DNA of 11,952 nt from contig VBGO01000065.1 of the NCBI GenBank assembly GCA_005882525.1, positions 1 through 11,952 on the forward strand, written 5' to 3'. A model generated the notes under the pieces. That model worked only from the letters and a program-made list of their open reading frames with translations, was not told the DNA's origin and searched no databases. The DNA is from Chloroflexota bacterium (lineage in GTDB: Bacteria; Chloroflexota; Dormibacteria; CF-121). Each line of letters begins with the position of its first letter. Positions within the stretch are counted from its first letter, which is position 1. Both the position numbers and the translations under genes were made by a program. Shown here one piece after another: positions 1 through 6,337 of the stretch.

Positions 1-843
1 TGGTACGGGCTCGGGGTAGTTCGGGTAATCGAGGTGCGTCGCCGGCCGCGGCAGGCCGGTAACGCCCGGCGTCTGCTGACCGCTGACATTCCCGGCGGTC
101 TGGAGCGCCGCCTGGTCCGCGTTGCTCTCGTTGACCGCCCAGAGATCCCCAGCGGGCGACACGAACGCAATAGACGGGGTGCCATTACCCGGCGCAATGC
201 TGGCGTTTGAGAAGATTCCGCCCCGGTAATTCGGGTTGGAGCCGCCGCCCGCATTCTGGAGCGTGATGCCGCCGGGCGTCCCGTTGATGCTGAAGTTCGA
301 ATACGTCGCGTACGCCGGCTTGTCCTGCATCAGCACGACGGCATAAGGCAGGTTGGCATTCTGCGCCGTGGCGCGGGCTGCCAGCGTAATCGCCGGTTGA
401 AAACCATGGATCGGCGCCACCACGACGGGGTGGGAGTGCCAGACCGTGACCGTGTAGGTATACGAGGTCGGTGCCGAGAGCTCGACGTGATAGCCGGCCT
501 GCAGATCGAGGGTTCCGACACCGTTGCCGCCCGGCGGACCAATCGTCTTTTGAGGCAGACACGAGGAGCTGCAGACCGTTCCGGCCTTGGTGGTGCCGGG
601 AAGGTTTTGCAGGAGGTTAGCCAGGGCCTGGTTGTGCATACTCGCGTAGCTGGGCGGAACGGCCATCAGCAACTCCGCCCCGGCCAGGGCGGCCGAATCA
701 GCCGCATTCTGAAGCTGCCGTTTGTCCAGGTAGATGCTGCCACCGTCGAGCGCCAGGGCCAGGATGGCGGTCAGGACCAGCACCGCCACCGCGACGAGGA
801 CCACCGCCTGCCCTGACTGCCTTCGCAACCAGGCTGTCCCCAT
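1..843 (-). CDS. TadG-like pilus assembly protein (Tad domain), 3' end outside window
   Basis: The reading frame is open for 281 codons from ATG at 843 to the window edge, so the C-terminus is missing. Residues 10-56 match the N-terminal helix of TadE/G-like (Tad, PF13400-type) proteins: a short basic start, SGQAVV, a hydrophobic segment at about 13-33, then LDGGSIYLDKRQLQNAADSA and ALAGAELL. This family is anchored in the membrane with most of the chain outside, and is linked to Flp/Tad pilus assembly. A second family-like stretch is at about 146-160 (IHGFQPAITLAARAT). The rest is rich in Gly, Asn, Ser and Pro, as expected for an exported domain, and includes a CSSSC pair (91, 95). The start overlaps the previous stop as TGATG, and GGAG lies 5 bases upstream (849-852), which supports it. 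Unlike its two neighbours, it lacks the Glu at +5 of the prepilin-type motif, so it is probably not processed by prepilin peptidase. The domain call is firm; its exact role in a pilus is inferred. Confidence 0.85.
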   Translation of the reverse strand, partial: MGTAWLRRQSGQAVVLVAVAVLVLTAILALALDGGSIYLDKRQLQNAADSAALAGAELLMAVPPSYASMHNQALANLLQNLPGTTKAGTVCSSSCLPQKTIGPPGGNGVGTLDLQAGYHVELSAPTSYTYTVTVWHSHPVVVAPIHGFQPAITLAARATAQNANLPYAVVLMQDKPAYATYSNFSINGTPGGITLQNAGGGSNPNYRGGIFSNASIAPGNGTPSIAFVSPAGDLWAVNESNADQAALQTAGNVSGQQTPGVTGLPRPATHLDYPNYPEPVP

Positions 844-1370
844 CAATACTCCGTGCTCATGGTGCTGGTAACAGTCATGACGATGCCGGTCGGGAAAAAC
901 TGCGAGCCAAAAGGCGTCAGCGGCTTGAAGTTGTATTTGATCGTGACCGTGAGCGGGTTGTGGCCGGCGTAGCTGGGGATGACCGGGTTGCAAACGCCTC
1001 CGACGGTCGGGGCTTGCCCCGCCGGCGCATTCGGCGCATCCGCGAGCGAGCCTGATGGCGCACCAACGTAGACGAGGCCGGTGTTGGCCGCCATACTCGG
1101 GCTTACGGGTGGTGCGTCGTTGATGCAGCTTCCGGCATTGAGCTGGAGGCCGATCGCATTCAACTCGACGGCGCCGGTGACCCGGTTGTTGTCCGGCCGA
1201 TTGTTACCGGTCGTGATCGCGGCTCGAGCGCCTTCCCGGGCGGCGGCAGCCAGGGTGGAATAGTCGTAGGCGGCGCGACCGCAGTCGATCACCATCAGCA
1301 GGATCATGATCAGGAACGGCGAGATCATCGCCATCTCCACCATCGATTGACCGCGCTTCGCGTCCCTCAC
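843..1370 (-). CDS. TadE-like pilus assembly protein (second of a tandem pair)
   Basis: This 175-residue protein has the TadE-like (PF07811-type) N-terminus: a short basic leader MRDAKRG, then QSMVE and a single membrane helix at about 13-30, followed by an amphipathic AAAAREGARAA segment (41-51). TadE proteins are pseudopilins processed at G|xxxxE by the Tad prepilin peptidase; here Gly7 and Glu12 fit, giving a predicted mature start at Gln8. The remaining 120 residues are Gly/Asn/Pro-rich and carry two cysteines (82 and 127) that could form a disulfide outside the membrane. The C-terminal VTIKYNFKPLTPF resembles VTILYSFSPVTPL in the upstream gene, so the two look like paralogues. The start is GTG, overlapping the previous stop as GTGA (1367-1370). 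The next gene overlaps its stop as TGATG. No strong Shine-Dalgarno site precedes it, so translational coupling is likely. Family assignment is confident; the pilus or secretion role is inferred from family. Confidence 0.88.
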   Translation of the reverse strand: MRDAKRGQSMVEMAMISPFLIMILLMVIDCGRAAYDYSTLAAAAREGARAAITTGNNRPDNNRVTGAVELNAIGLQLNAGSCINDAPPVSPSMAANTGLVYVGAPSGSLADAPNAPAGQAPTVGGVCNPVIPSYAGHNPLTVTIKYNFKPLTPFGSQFFPTGIVMTVTSTMSTEY

Positions 1371-1954
1371 TGGTTCTGCACCTGCATCGTGGTCGAGGTC
1401 TGGACCTGGATCATGCCGGCCCCGACAACATCAGCAAGCGGCGTCACGGGTGAGAAGCTGTAGAGGATGGTCACCCGGACCGTCTGCGTCGCGGGCACGG
1501 TCTGGCTGTCATTGCCATCGAAGCAGATGAACACGTAGCCGGTGTTTGGCTGCGTCGGGTAATACGGTGCCCAGCTCGCCGGTGCGCCGGTGAGGCAGTG
1601 GGACGGTGTGCTGGCGGGGACACTCAGCGCCACATCGGGGACCTCGCTCTGGGCGGTGATGAGCACCTGCCCGTAGGTGTCATAGACGTTGCTGTTGGTG
1701 AGCGGATCGTAGTAGGTCCCCTGCCGGGCGGCTTCGCGCGCCGCGTTGGTGACGGCGATCGAGTAGTAGAAGACCCGGCCGAGGTCCGCGCTGCCCATCA
1801 CGAGCAGCATCAGGATTGGCAGCAGCAGGGCGGTTTCGACGATCGCCTGACCCCGCCTGAAATAGGAAAGACGGTGGCACCGCATAACGCGACTTAGCAT
1901 GCGGTCCCGGACACGCGTTGCATCCCTGCCGTTGGGCCCATTCACCATGGCCAT
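1367..1954 (-). CDS. TadE-like pilus assembly protein (first of a tandem pair)
   Basis: This 195-residue protein shows a TadE-like domain: FRRGQAIVE (32-40) followed by a hydrophobic helix at about 41-57, then GRVFYYSIAVTNAAREAAR (59-77), typical of the family. Gly35 and Glu40 satisfy the G|xxxxE prepilin-peptidase pattern, which predicts a mature protein starting at Gln36. The exported part has two cysteines (120, 144) and ends in a beta-like VTILYSFSPVTPL segment shared with the next gene. The leader is unusually long if the first ATG (1954) is used. In-frame ATGs at residues 3, 19 and 24 are alternatives, and none has a convincing ribosome site, so the start is uncertain. It is the first gene of a three-gene overlapping set and follows the only intergenic gap in the window, so a promoter is expected in 1955-2002. 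Membrane/envelope location and a Tad pilus role are inferred from family. Confidence 0.85.
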   Translation of the reverse strand: MAMVNGPNGRDATRVRDRMLSRVMRCHRLSYFRRGQAIVETALLLPILMLLVMGSADLGRVFYYSIAVTNAAREAARQGTYYDPLTNSNVYDTYGQVLITAQSEVPDVALSVPASTPSHCLTGAPASWAPYYPTQPNTGYVFICFDGNDSQTVPATQTVRVTILYSFSPVTPLADVVGAGMIQVQTSTTMQVQNQ

Positions 1955-2002
1955 ACGACGACAAAAACGTTACGACAGTCGTTATCTTTAGCCCCCACCC
2001 TG
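1955..2002 (-). promoter_or_regulatory. Leader region of the tadE-tadE-tadG set, with an 11-base palindrome
   Basis: This is the sequence immediately upstream of the first TadE-like gene. It contains a perfect odd-centred palindrome, ACGAC-A-GTCGT, at 1972-1982, and a direct repeat of TAACG on the minus strand flanking it. A weak -10-like TAAAGAT is present on the minus strand near 1984-1990, but I see no matching -35 box. The A+T-rich character stands out against the surrounding G+C-rich DNA and fits a promoter or operator. This is inference; no promoter is proven. Confidence 0.3.
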
Positions 2003-2026
2003 CCCTTCCCCGCGAGCGGGGGAGGG
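2003..2026. repeat. Strong G+C-rich hairpin between resB and tadE; possible terminator or dispersed palindromic unit
   Basis: CCCTTCCCCG (2003-2012), loop CGAG, then CGGGGGAGGG (2017-2026) form a 10-base stem. Read as plus-strand RNA all positions pair, one of them as U-G; read as minus-strand RNA there is one A-C mismatch. It sits 10 bases past the resB stop, where a terminator for the nuo-resB transcript would be expected. No run of T follows on the minus strand, so it is not a classical intrinsic terminator. The C-rich/G-rich composition with flanking CCCCCACCCTG resembles short palindromic units scattered between genes in high-GC genomes. Confidence 0.5.
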
Positions 2027-2036
2027 AAAAGATTGC

Positions 2037-3320
2037 TTAGCCGGTCAGTTCACGGGATGGGGCGAGGTGCTGTTCGGGCCCCATCAACGGCAGGTAGAGG
2101 CTGATCAGCAGCGCCGAGAGCCCGATCACGAAGGCGGCCAGCACGATCGGGATCCCCGGATCCTTGTTCAGGGTCAAGTCCGTGTACTGCTTCAGCCCGG
2201 TGAAGCTCAACTTGTAGCCGTCGGGGGTGACCACGCTATCCCCGACGCGCAGCGCGCCCCGCCAGCGAAGGTCCATGTTGCTGGTGTCCAGCGCAAAGAC
2301 ATTCACTGACTGACCGCTGTCGAGGTGCAGGTCGCCCCGATAGAGGCGCACCAGCAGGATCGGGTTGCGCAGCTGGGGCGTGCCCGGGCCGATCGACTGG
2401 TCGCTGATCTGTGGGTCGGGGATGAAGATCGCGGTCGCGCCCAGCTGCTGGTCGCCCGGGCCGGCCGATGGGGCCTTCACGACGCCGTTGGCGAACTGCG
2501 GCTCCCCGATGAAGATGGTGGGCCCGTCTTCGACCACCCGGCCGTCCGGCGTCTCGATCTTCAGCGTAGGCGCCCAGCCGTAGCCCGCCTGGTAGATCTT
2601 GACGCCGCGGTACTCGACATAGTGGTTGACCTGAATGTTCTTCGTCTCGGCGAGGCGGCCGCCGTCGTAGATCCGGACGCGGGAGGTGAAGTCCTTGGGC
2701 GCGCCGGTGGGCCAGTAGGTGGCGCTGAAGCTGTCGACCTTGACCTCAAACCCGGCATGGTCTGTCGCGAGCGTGCCCTCGCTGAGGTTGTCGTAGTTCG
2801 CTCGTGCCTCAACGAAACTATCCCCCTCCACCACCGCCGCATTCCCGAGGAACCCGGCGGCCTTTCCGTAGATCACGCCGACCAGCAGGATGAAAAAGCT
2901 GGCGTGAAAGACGATGCTGGCGACTTCCGCCCACAACCCTCGGTTGCGCTGCGCCGGATCGATGGCCCGGCGCCAGGCCGCCGGCACCCGGATGAACATG
3001 CTCGCCCCGATCGAGGTGTACATCAGGACCGCCGTGATGATGAAGGGCCAGGAGCTGAAGATGTCGAACAGGCCGAGCCGGGCAAACCAGGGCGCGGTCG
3101 CCGGGTGACGGAGCACATAGCCCATCACCCCGCGCGGATTCTGCGGCAGCTGGGGCAGCAGGGTGCCGATGACGGCGAGCAGGGCCAGGATGGCGAGCAG
3201 GATGATGGCGGTGCGCATTTTCCGCAGCTCGCGCCAGGCTCGGGCGAGCACGCGCACGGGCCTGATTCGCCGCGGCGCCACCGGCGGCATGGCCGGCCGG
3301 ACCGGGGACGGAGCAATCAT
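2037..3320 (-). CDS. resB: ResB/Ccs1-like cytochrome c biogenesis protein
   Basis: ResB (Ccs1, PF05140) works with ResC/CcsA in system II cytochrome c maturation, moving heme across the membrane and presenting it to apocytochrome c outside. This 427-residue protein has the family layout: a basic N-terminus, TM1 at about 37-55, TM2 at 90-110, TM3 at 132-152, a large extracytoplasmic domain (about 155-388) and a final TM at 389-410. His139 in TM3 (SIVFHASFF) sits where ResB carries a conserved helix histidine. YRGVKIYQAGYGW (237-249) is the recognisable ResB signature of the outer domain. The C-terminal helix is preceded by DPGIP, also family-like. The ATG at 3320 lies 33 bases after the nuoN stop and has no clear ribosome site; ATG at codon 11 is an alternative. 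No ccsA/resC or resA partner is visible in the window; the gene downstream is a pilus gene. Co-transcription with nuo is inferred from spacing and direction. Confidence 0.92.
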   Translation of the reverse strand: MIAPSPVRPAMPPVAPRRIRPVRVLARAWRELRKMRTAIILLAILALLAVIGTLLPQLPQNPRGVMGYVLRHPATAPWFARLGLFDIFSSWPFIITAVLMYTSIGASMFIRVPAAWRRAIDPAQRNRGLWAEVASIVFHASFFILLVGVIYGKAAGFLGNAAVVEGDSFVEARANYDNLSEGTLATDHAGFEVKVDSFSATYWPTGAPKDFTSRVRIYDGGRLAETKNIQVNHYVEYRGVKIYQAGYGWAPTLKIETPDGRVVEDGPTIFIGEPQFANGVVKAPSAGPGDQQLGATAIFIPDPQISDQSIGPGTPQLRNPILLVRLYRGDLHLDSGQSVNVFALDTSNMDLRWRGALRVGDSVVTPDGYKLSFTGLKQYTDLTLNKDPGIPIVLAAFVIGLSALLISLYLPLMGPEQHLAPSRELTG

Positions 3321-3353
3321 GGGCGCCCGGCGCAGACGAACCTCATGGGATAG

Positions 3354-4811
3354 CTAGAAGTGTAAAGACGCCGCATGGGTGGCCCAGTCGAGCACCATGG
3401 CGGGGAAGATGCCGAGGATGATGGTCGCCAGCGCCGCAGCGCCGAGCACCGTGCTGGTCGAGACACCGACAGGGTGCAGGTCCACGACGGCCTCGTCCGG
3501 CGCGGCCAGCATAACGACCACCACCCGCAAGTAGTAATAGAACGACACGATCGTCATGATCACGGCCACGACCAGCGGCGCCCAGATCTGGGCCGACACC
3601 AGCGCCTGGAAGACGAACAGCTTGGCGAAGAACCCGACGGTCGGTGGGATCCCGGCCAGCGACAGCATGAAGATCGTCATCACGGTAGCCAGGAAGGGAC
3701 GCCGATAGAACAGGCCGCGCCAGTAGCTCAGCTCGCCGGTCTGCTCGCCGCCGGCGCCGATCGCCGTGACGACGGCAAAGGCGCCGAAGTTCATCACGGC
3801 GTAGGCGGCGACGTAGAAGAGGACCGCGGTGAAGCCCTGGGCGGTTCCGGGTAAGACGCCGAGCAGGATGAAGCCCGCGTGCGCGATTCCGGAGTAGGCG
3901 AGCATTCGCTTCAGGTTGTCCTGCGTAATGGCGACCAGGTTGCCGATAAACAGGGAGGCGATCGCGATCAAGGCCAGCGGGAAATACCAGCGGCTCGAGA
4001 TCGAGGGAAAGGTCGCGATGAACACCCGCCCGATCGCCGCAAACGCCGCCGACTTGGTCGCCACGGACATGAACGTCGTCACAACCGTGGGCGCGCCTTC
4101 ATAGACGTCCGGCGTCCACATGTGGAAGGGCGCCGCCGATGCCTTGAAGGCCAGCCCCACCGAGAGGAAGCCGATGCCAAGCAGGAGCAGGACGTTGCTG
4201 GAGGCGGCCGCGGTGGTGTACGCCGCGATCCCCCGCAGCGTCGTGCTGCCGGTGGCCCCGTAGATGAGGGCCATGCCATAGAGTAAGAAGCCGGTGGCGA
4301 AGCCACCCAGCAGCAGATATTTGAGAGCCGACTCCTGCGAACGCAACGCGGTCCGCGCGAATCCTGAGAGAACATACAGCGAGATCGAGAGCAGCTCGAT
4401 GCCGAGGAAGATCGTCATCAGGCTGGTGGCGGCGGCCAGCAGCATCATGCCGGCGGTGGCCCCCAGCACGAGGATGTAGTACTCGCCGAAGTCGAGCTCG
4501 AGGGCGCGCAGGAACCGGGGCGAGATCAACACGGTGAGAATGCTGATCACGATCAAGAGCACGTTGAAGAAGGTGGCCAGGCTGTCGCCTACCACGGTGC
4601 CGCCGAAGGCGGTGCGGTTCTGGCCCCAGAGCGGGATAGTCGCCGCAAGCGCGCCCAGCAGCCCGAACACGGTCACGGCGGCCAGCCACCCGCGGCGATC
4701 GGCGCGCACCACGAGCTCCAAAAACAGGACCACGATCGCGGTGCCGACCACCACCAGTTCGGGCAGGATGACGCCGTAGTCGATGCCGATGCCGCTCACG
4801 TTGATGGTCAC
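3354..4811 (-). CDS. nuoN: NADH-quinone oxidoreductase subunit N (NuoN)
   Basis: NuoN is one of three antiporter-like proton-pumping subunits in the complex I membrane arm, nearest to NuoK. The 485-residue length and dense hydrophobic segments fit the usual 14 helices. The expected channel residues are all visible: Glu139 in TM5 (FLGIELLSISLYVLSG), Lys164 (SALKYLLLG), Lys223 in the broken helix (FKASAAPFHMWTPDVYEGAP), Lys253 (SVATKSAAF) and Lys397 in TM12 (GFFAKLFVF). They match the positions of the known E. coli residues closely. The start is GTG, overlapping the nuoM stop as GTGA (4808-4811), so translation is probably coupled. No strong Shine-Dalgarno site is present. It is the last nuo gene of the operon and is followed 33 bases later by resB. 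Nothing in this subunit looks degraded. Confidence 0.97.
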   Translation of the reverse strand: MTINVSGIGIDYGVILPELVVVGTAIVVLFLELVVRADRRGWLAAVTVFGLLGALAATIPLWGQNRTAFGGTVVGDSLATFFNVLLIVISILTVLISPRFLRALELDFGEYYILVLGATAGMMLLAAATSLMTIFLGIELLSISLYVLSGFARTALRSQESALKYLLLGGFATGFLLYGMALIYGATGSTTLRGIAAYTTAAASSNVLLLLGIGFLSVGLAFKASAAPFHMWTPDVYEGAPTVVTTFMSVATKSAAFAAIGRVFIATFPSISSRWYFPLALIAIASLFIGNLVAITQDNLKRMLAYSGIAHAGFILLGVLPGTAQGFTAVLFYVAAYAVMNFGAFAVVTAIGAGGEQTGELSYWRGLFYRRPFLATVMTIFMLSLAGIPPTVGFFAKLFVFQALVSAQIWAPLVVAVIMTIVSFYYYLRVVVVMLAAPDEAVVDLHPVGVSTSTVLGAAALATIILGIFPAMVLDWATHAASLHF

Positions 4812-6337
4812 CGCGTGATCACCGGCAGCGCCTTGACGGTCGCGTCGACCGCGGCCGCGAAAAAGGCCGGACTGATCCCGATCCCCACCATCAGGGCCAG
4901 CAGTGGGGCCAGCACGCCGGCATCGGCCAGTCGCATGTCAGCGAACGGGGCCGGCCGGGGCGGCACTTCCTGGAAGCTGCCCTGGTAGAAGCGCAACACG
5001 TACCAGGCCGCCAGGATGACCCCGATGCCGGCGGCGACCGCCAGCGGCACAAACGCCGCCCAGGCACCGAGCATGATCAGGAACTCACCGACGAAGCCGT
5101 TCAGGCCGGGAAGCCCCAGCGCCGCCAGCGAGACGACCAGGAAAAGCGCCGCAAACAGTGGGGCGCTCGCCGCCAGTCCGCGCAGCTCGGCGCGGTCGCG
5201 GGTCCCGGCCCGCCGCTCGATCATGCCCACCACCAGAAAGAGGGCGGCGATGATCACGCCGTGGTTGACCATCTGCACCAGCGCGCCCTCGATGCCGAGC
5301 AGGTTGCCGGCGAAGATGCCGAGACCGATGAAGCCGAGATGGCTCATCGACGCATACGCCACCAATCGCTTGAGGTCCGTCTGCAGCAGGGCCATCAGCG
5401 CGCCGTAGAGGATGCCGATGGTTGCCAGGACCGCCAGCGGCCCGCCCAGGCTGTGCGCGGCATCCGGGAAGAGCGAGAGGTTGAAGCGGAGGAACCCGTA
5501 GGCGCCGAGCTTCGAGACGAGCCCAGCGAAGACGATCACGACCGGGATCGGCGACGAGGTGTACGCAGGCGGAAGCCAGGTATGCAGCGGGAAGATCGGC
5601 ATCTTGATGGCGAAGGCCAGGCCGAAACCCAGAAAGAGCAGCTGCGGGATGCCGACCGTCCCCAATTGAAGCGGCAAGTGCCAGACCCCCATGGCGGGAT
5701 GCTGCACCAGCACCGTCCAGTCGAAGCTCAACTGCCCGGTTTGCGAGAAGTTGATGGCGGCGACGGCCAGGATGGCGATCAGCATGGCGAAACTGCCGAT
5801 CACGGTGTAGATCAGGAACTTGAAGGCCGCGTAAACCCGCCGGCCTTCGCCCCAGGCTCCGATCAAGAGATAGAGCGGAACCAGCATCGCCTCCCAGAAG
5901 ACATAAAAGAGAACAAGGTCGAGCGACAGCAGGATGCCGGCGGTGGCGGCTTCCAGGAGCAGCAGCAGCAGGATGAACTGCTTGAGGCGCGGCGTATGCG
6001 GGTCGGTGACCGAGATCGCGATCAAGAACAGGAGAGCATTCAGCCCGAGGAGAAAGAGGCTCAGGCCATCGATACCGAGGTGATAGCTGATTCCAAGCGC
6101 GGGGATCCACGGGCGCGCTTCCTGGAACTGCAGGTGCAGGTCGCCCACGCCCTGCTGGAAGCCACCGATGATCGCAAGCACCAGGGCCAGCGTGAGCACC
6201 GAGGTGAGGATGCCGAGCTGCTTGATGACGCGGGCGGCGACCGAGGGGGTCAGCGCCACGAGCAGCGCGCCGGCCACTGGGATGACCAGCACCAGCGTCA
6301 ACCAGGGGACACTCGCGGGCAGCGTGTACCAGTTCAT
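4808..6337 (-). CDS. nuoM: NADH-quinone oxidoreductase subunit M (NuoM)
   Basis: NuoM is the central antiporter-like proton-pumping subunit of complex I. The 509-residue protein has about 14 hydrophobic helices. Family residues present are Glu149 in TM5 (FWEAMLVPLYLLIG), Lys245 in IKMPIFPLHTWLP, His252, Lys276 (LVSKLGAYGFLRF), Lys323, His333 (SMSHLGF), His359 (VNHG) and the TM12 Glu418 (GFVGEFL). The stretch after HTWLP is unusual: it reads PPAYTSSPIPVVIVFAG instead of the common PDAHTEAPTAGSV type, so the Asp, the second His and the Glu of that stretch are missing. The ATG at 6337 overlaps the nuoL stop as ATGA and has GGAAGG 7 bases upstream (6345-6350), so the start is well supported. Its own stop overlaps nuoN as GTGA. 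The identity is certain; only the variant loop is notable. Confidence 0.97.
   Translation of the reverse strand: MNWYTLPASVPWLTLVLVIPVAGALLVALTPSVAARVIKQLGILTSVLTLALVLAIIGGFQQGVGDLHLQFQEARPWIPALGISYHLGIDGLSLFLLGLNALLFLIAISVTDPHTPRLKQFILLLLLLEAATAGILLSLDLVLFYVFWEAMLVPLYLLIGAWGEGRRVYAAFKFLIYTVIGSFAMLIAILAVAAINFSQTGQLSFDWTVLVQHPAMGVWHLPLQLGTVGIPQLLFLGFGLAFAIKMPIFPLHTWLPPAYTSSPIPVVIVFAGLVSKLGAYGFLRFNLSLFPDAAHSLGGPLAVLATIGILYGALMALLQTDLKRLVAYASMSHLGFIGLGIFAGNLLGIEGALVQMVNHGVIIAALFLVVGMIERRAGTRDRAELRGLAASAPLFAALFLVVSLAALGLPGLNGFVGEFLIMLGAWAAFVPLAVAAGIGVILAAWYVLRFYQGSFQEVPPRPAPFADMRLADAGVLAPLLALMVGIGISPAFFAAAVDATVKALPVITR

Noticed and set aside
3319..3348. Nine-codon minus-strand frame (ATGAGG...TGA) whose stop overlaps the resB ATG
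   Set aside because: It could be a coupling leader, but it has no ribosome site and is short enough to arise by chance.
2325..3353. Plus-strand 342-codon open frame opposite resB
   Set aside because: It is the mirror of a G+C-rich gene. The protein is rich in Arg, Asp, Gly and His without helices or motifs, while the opposite strand encodes a clear ResB.
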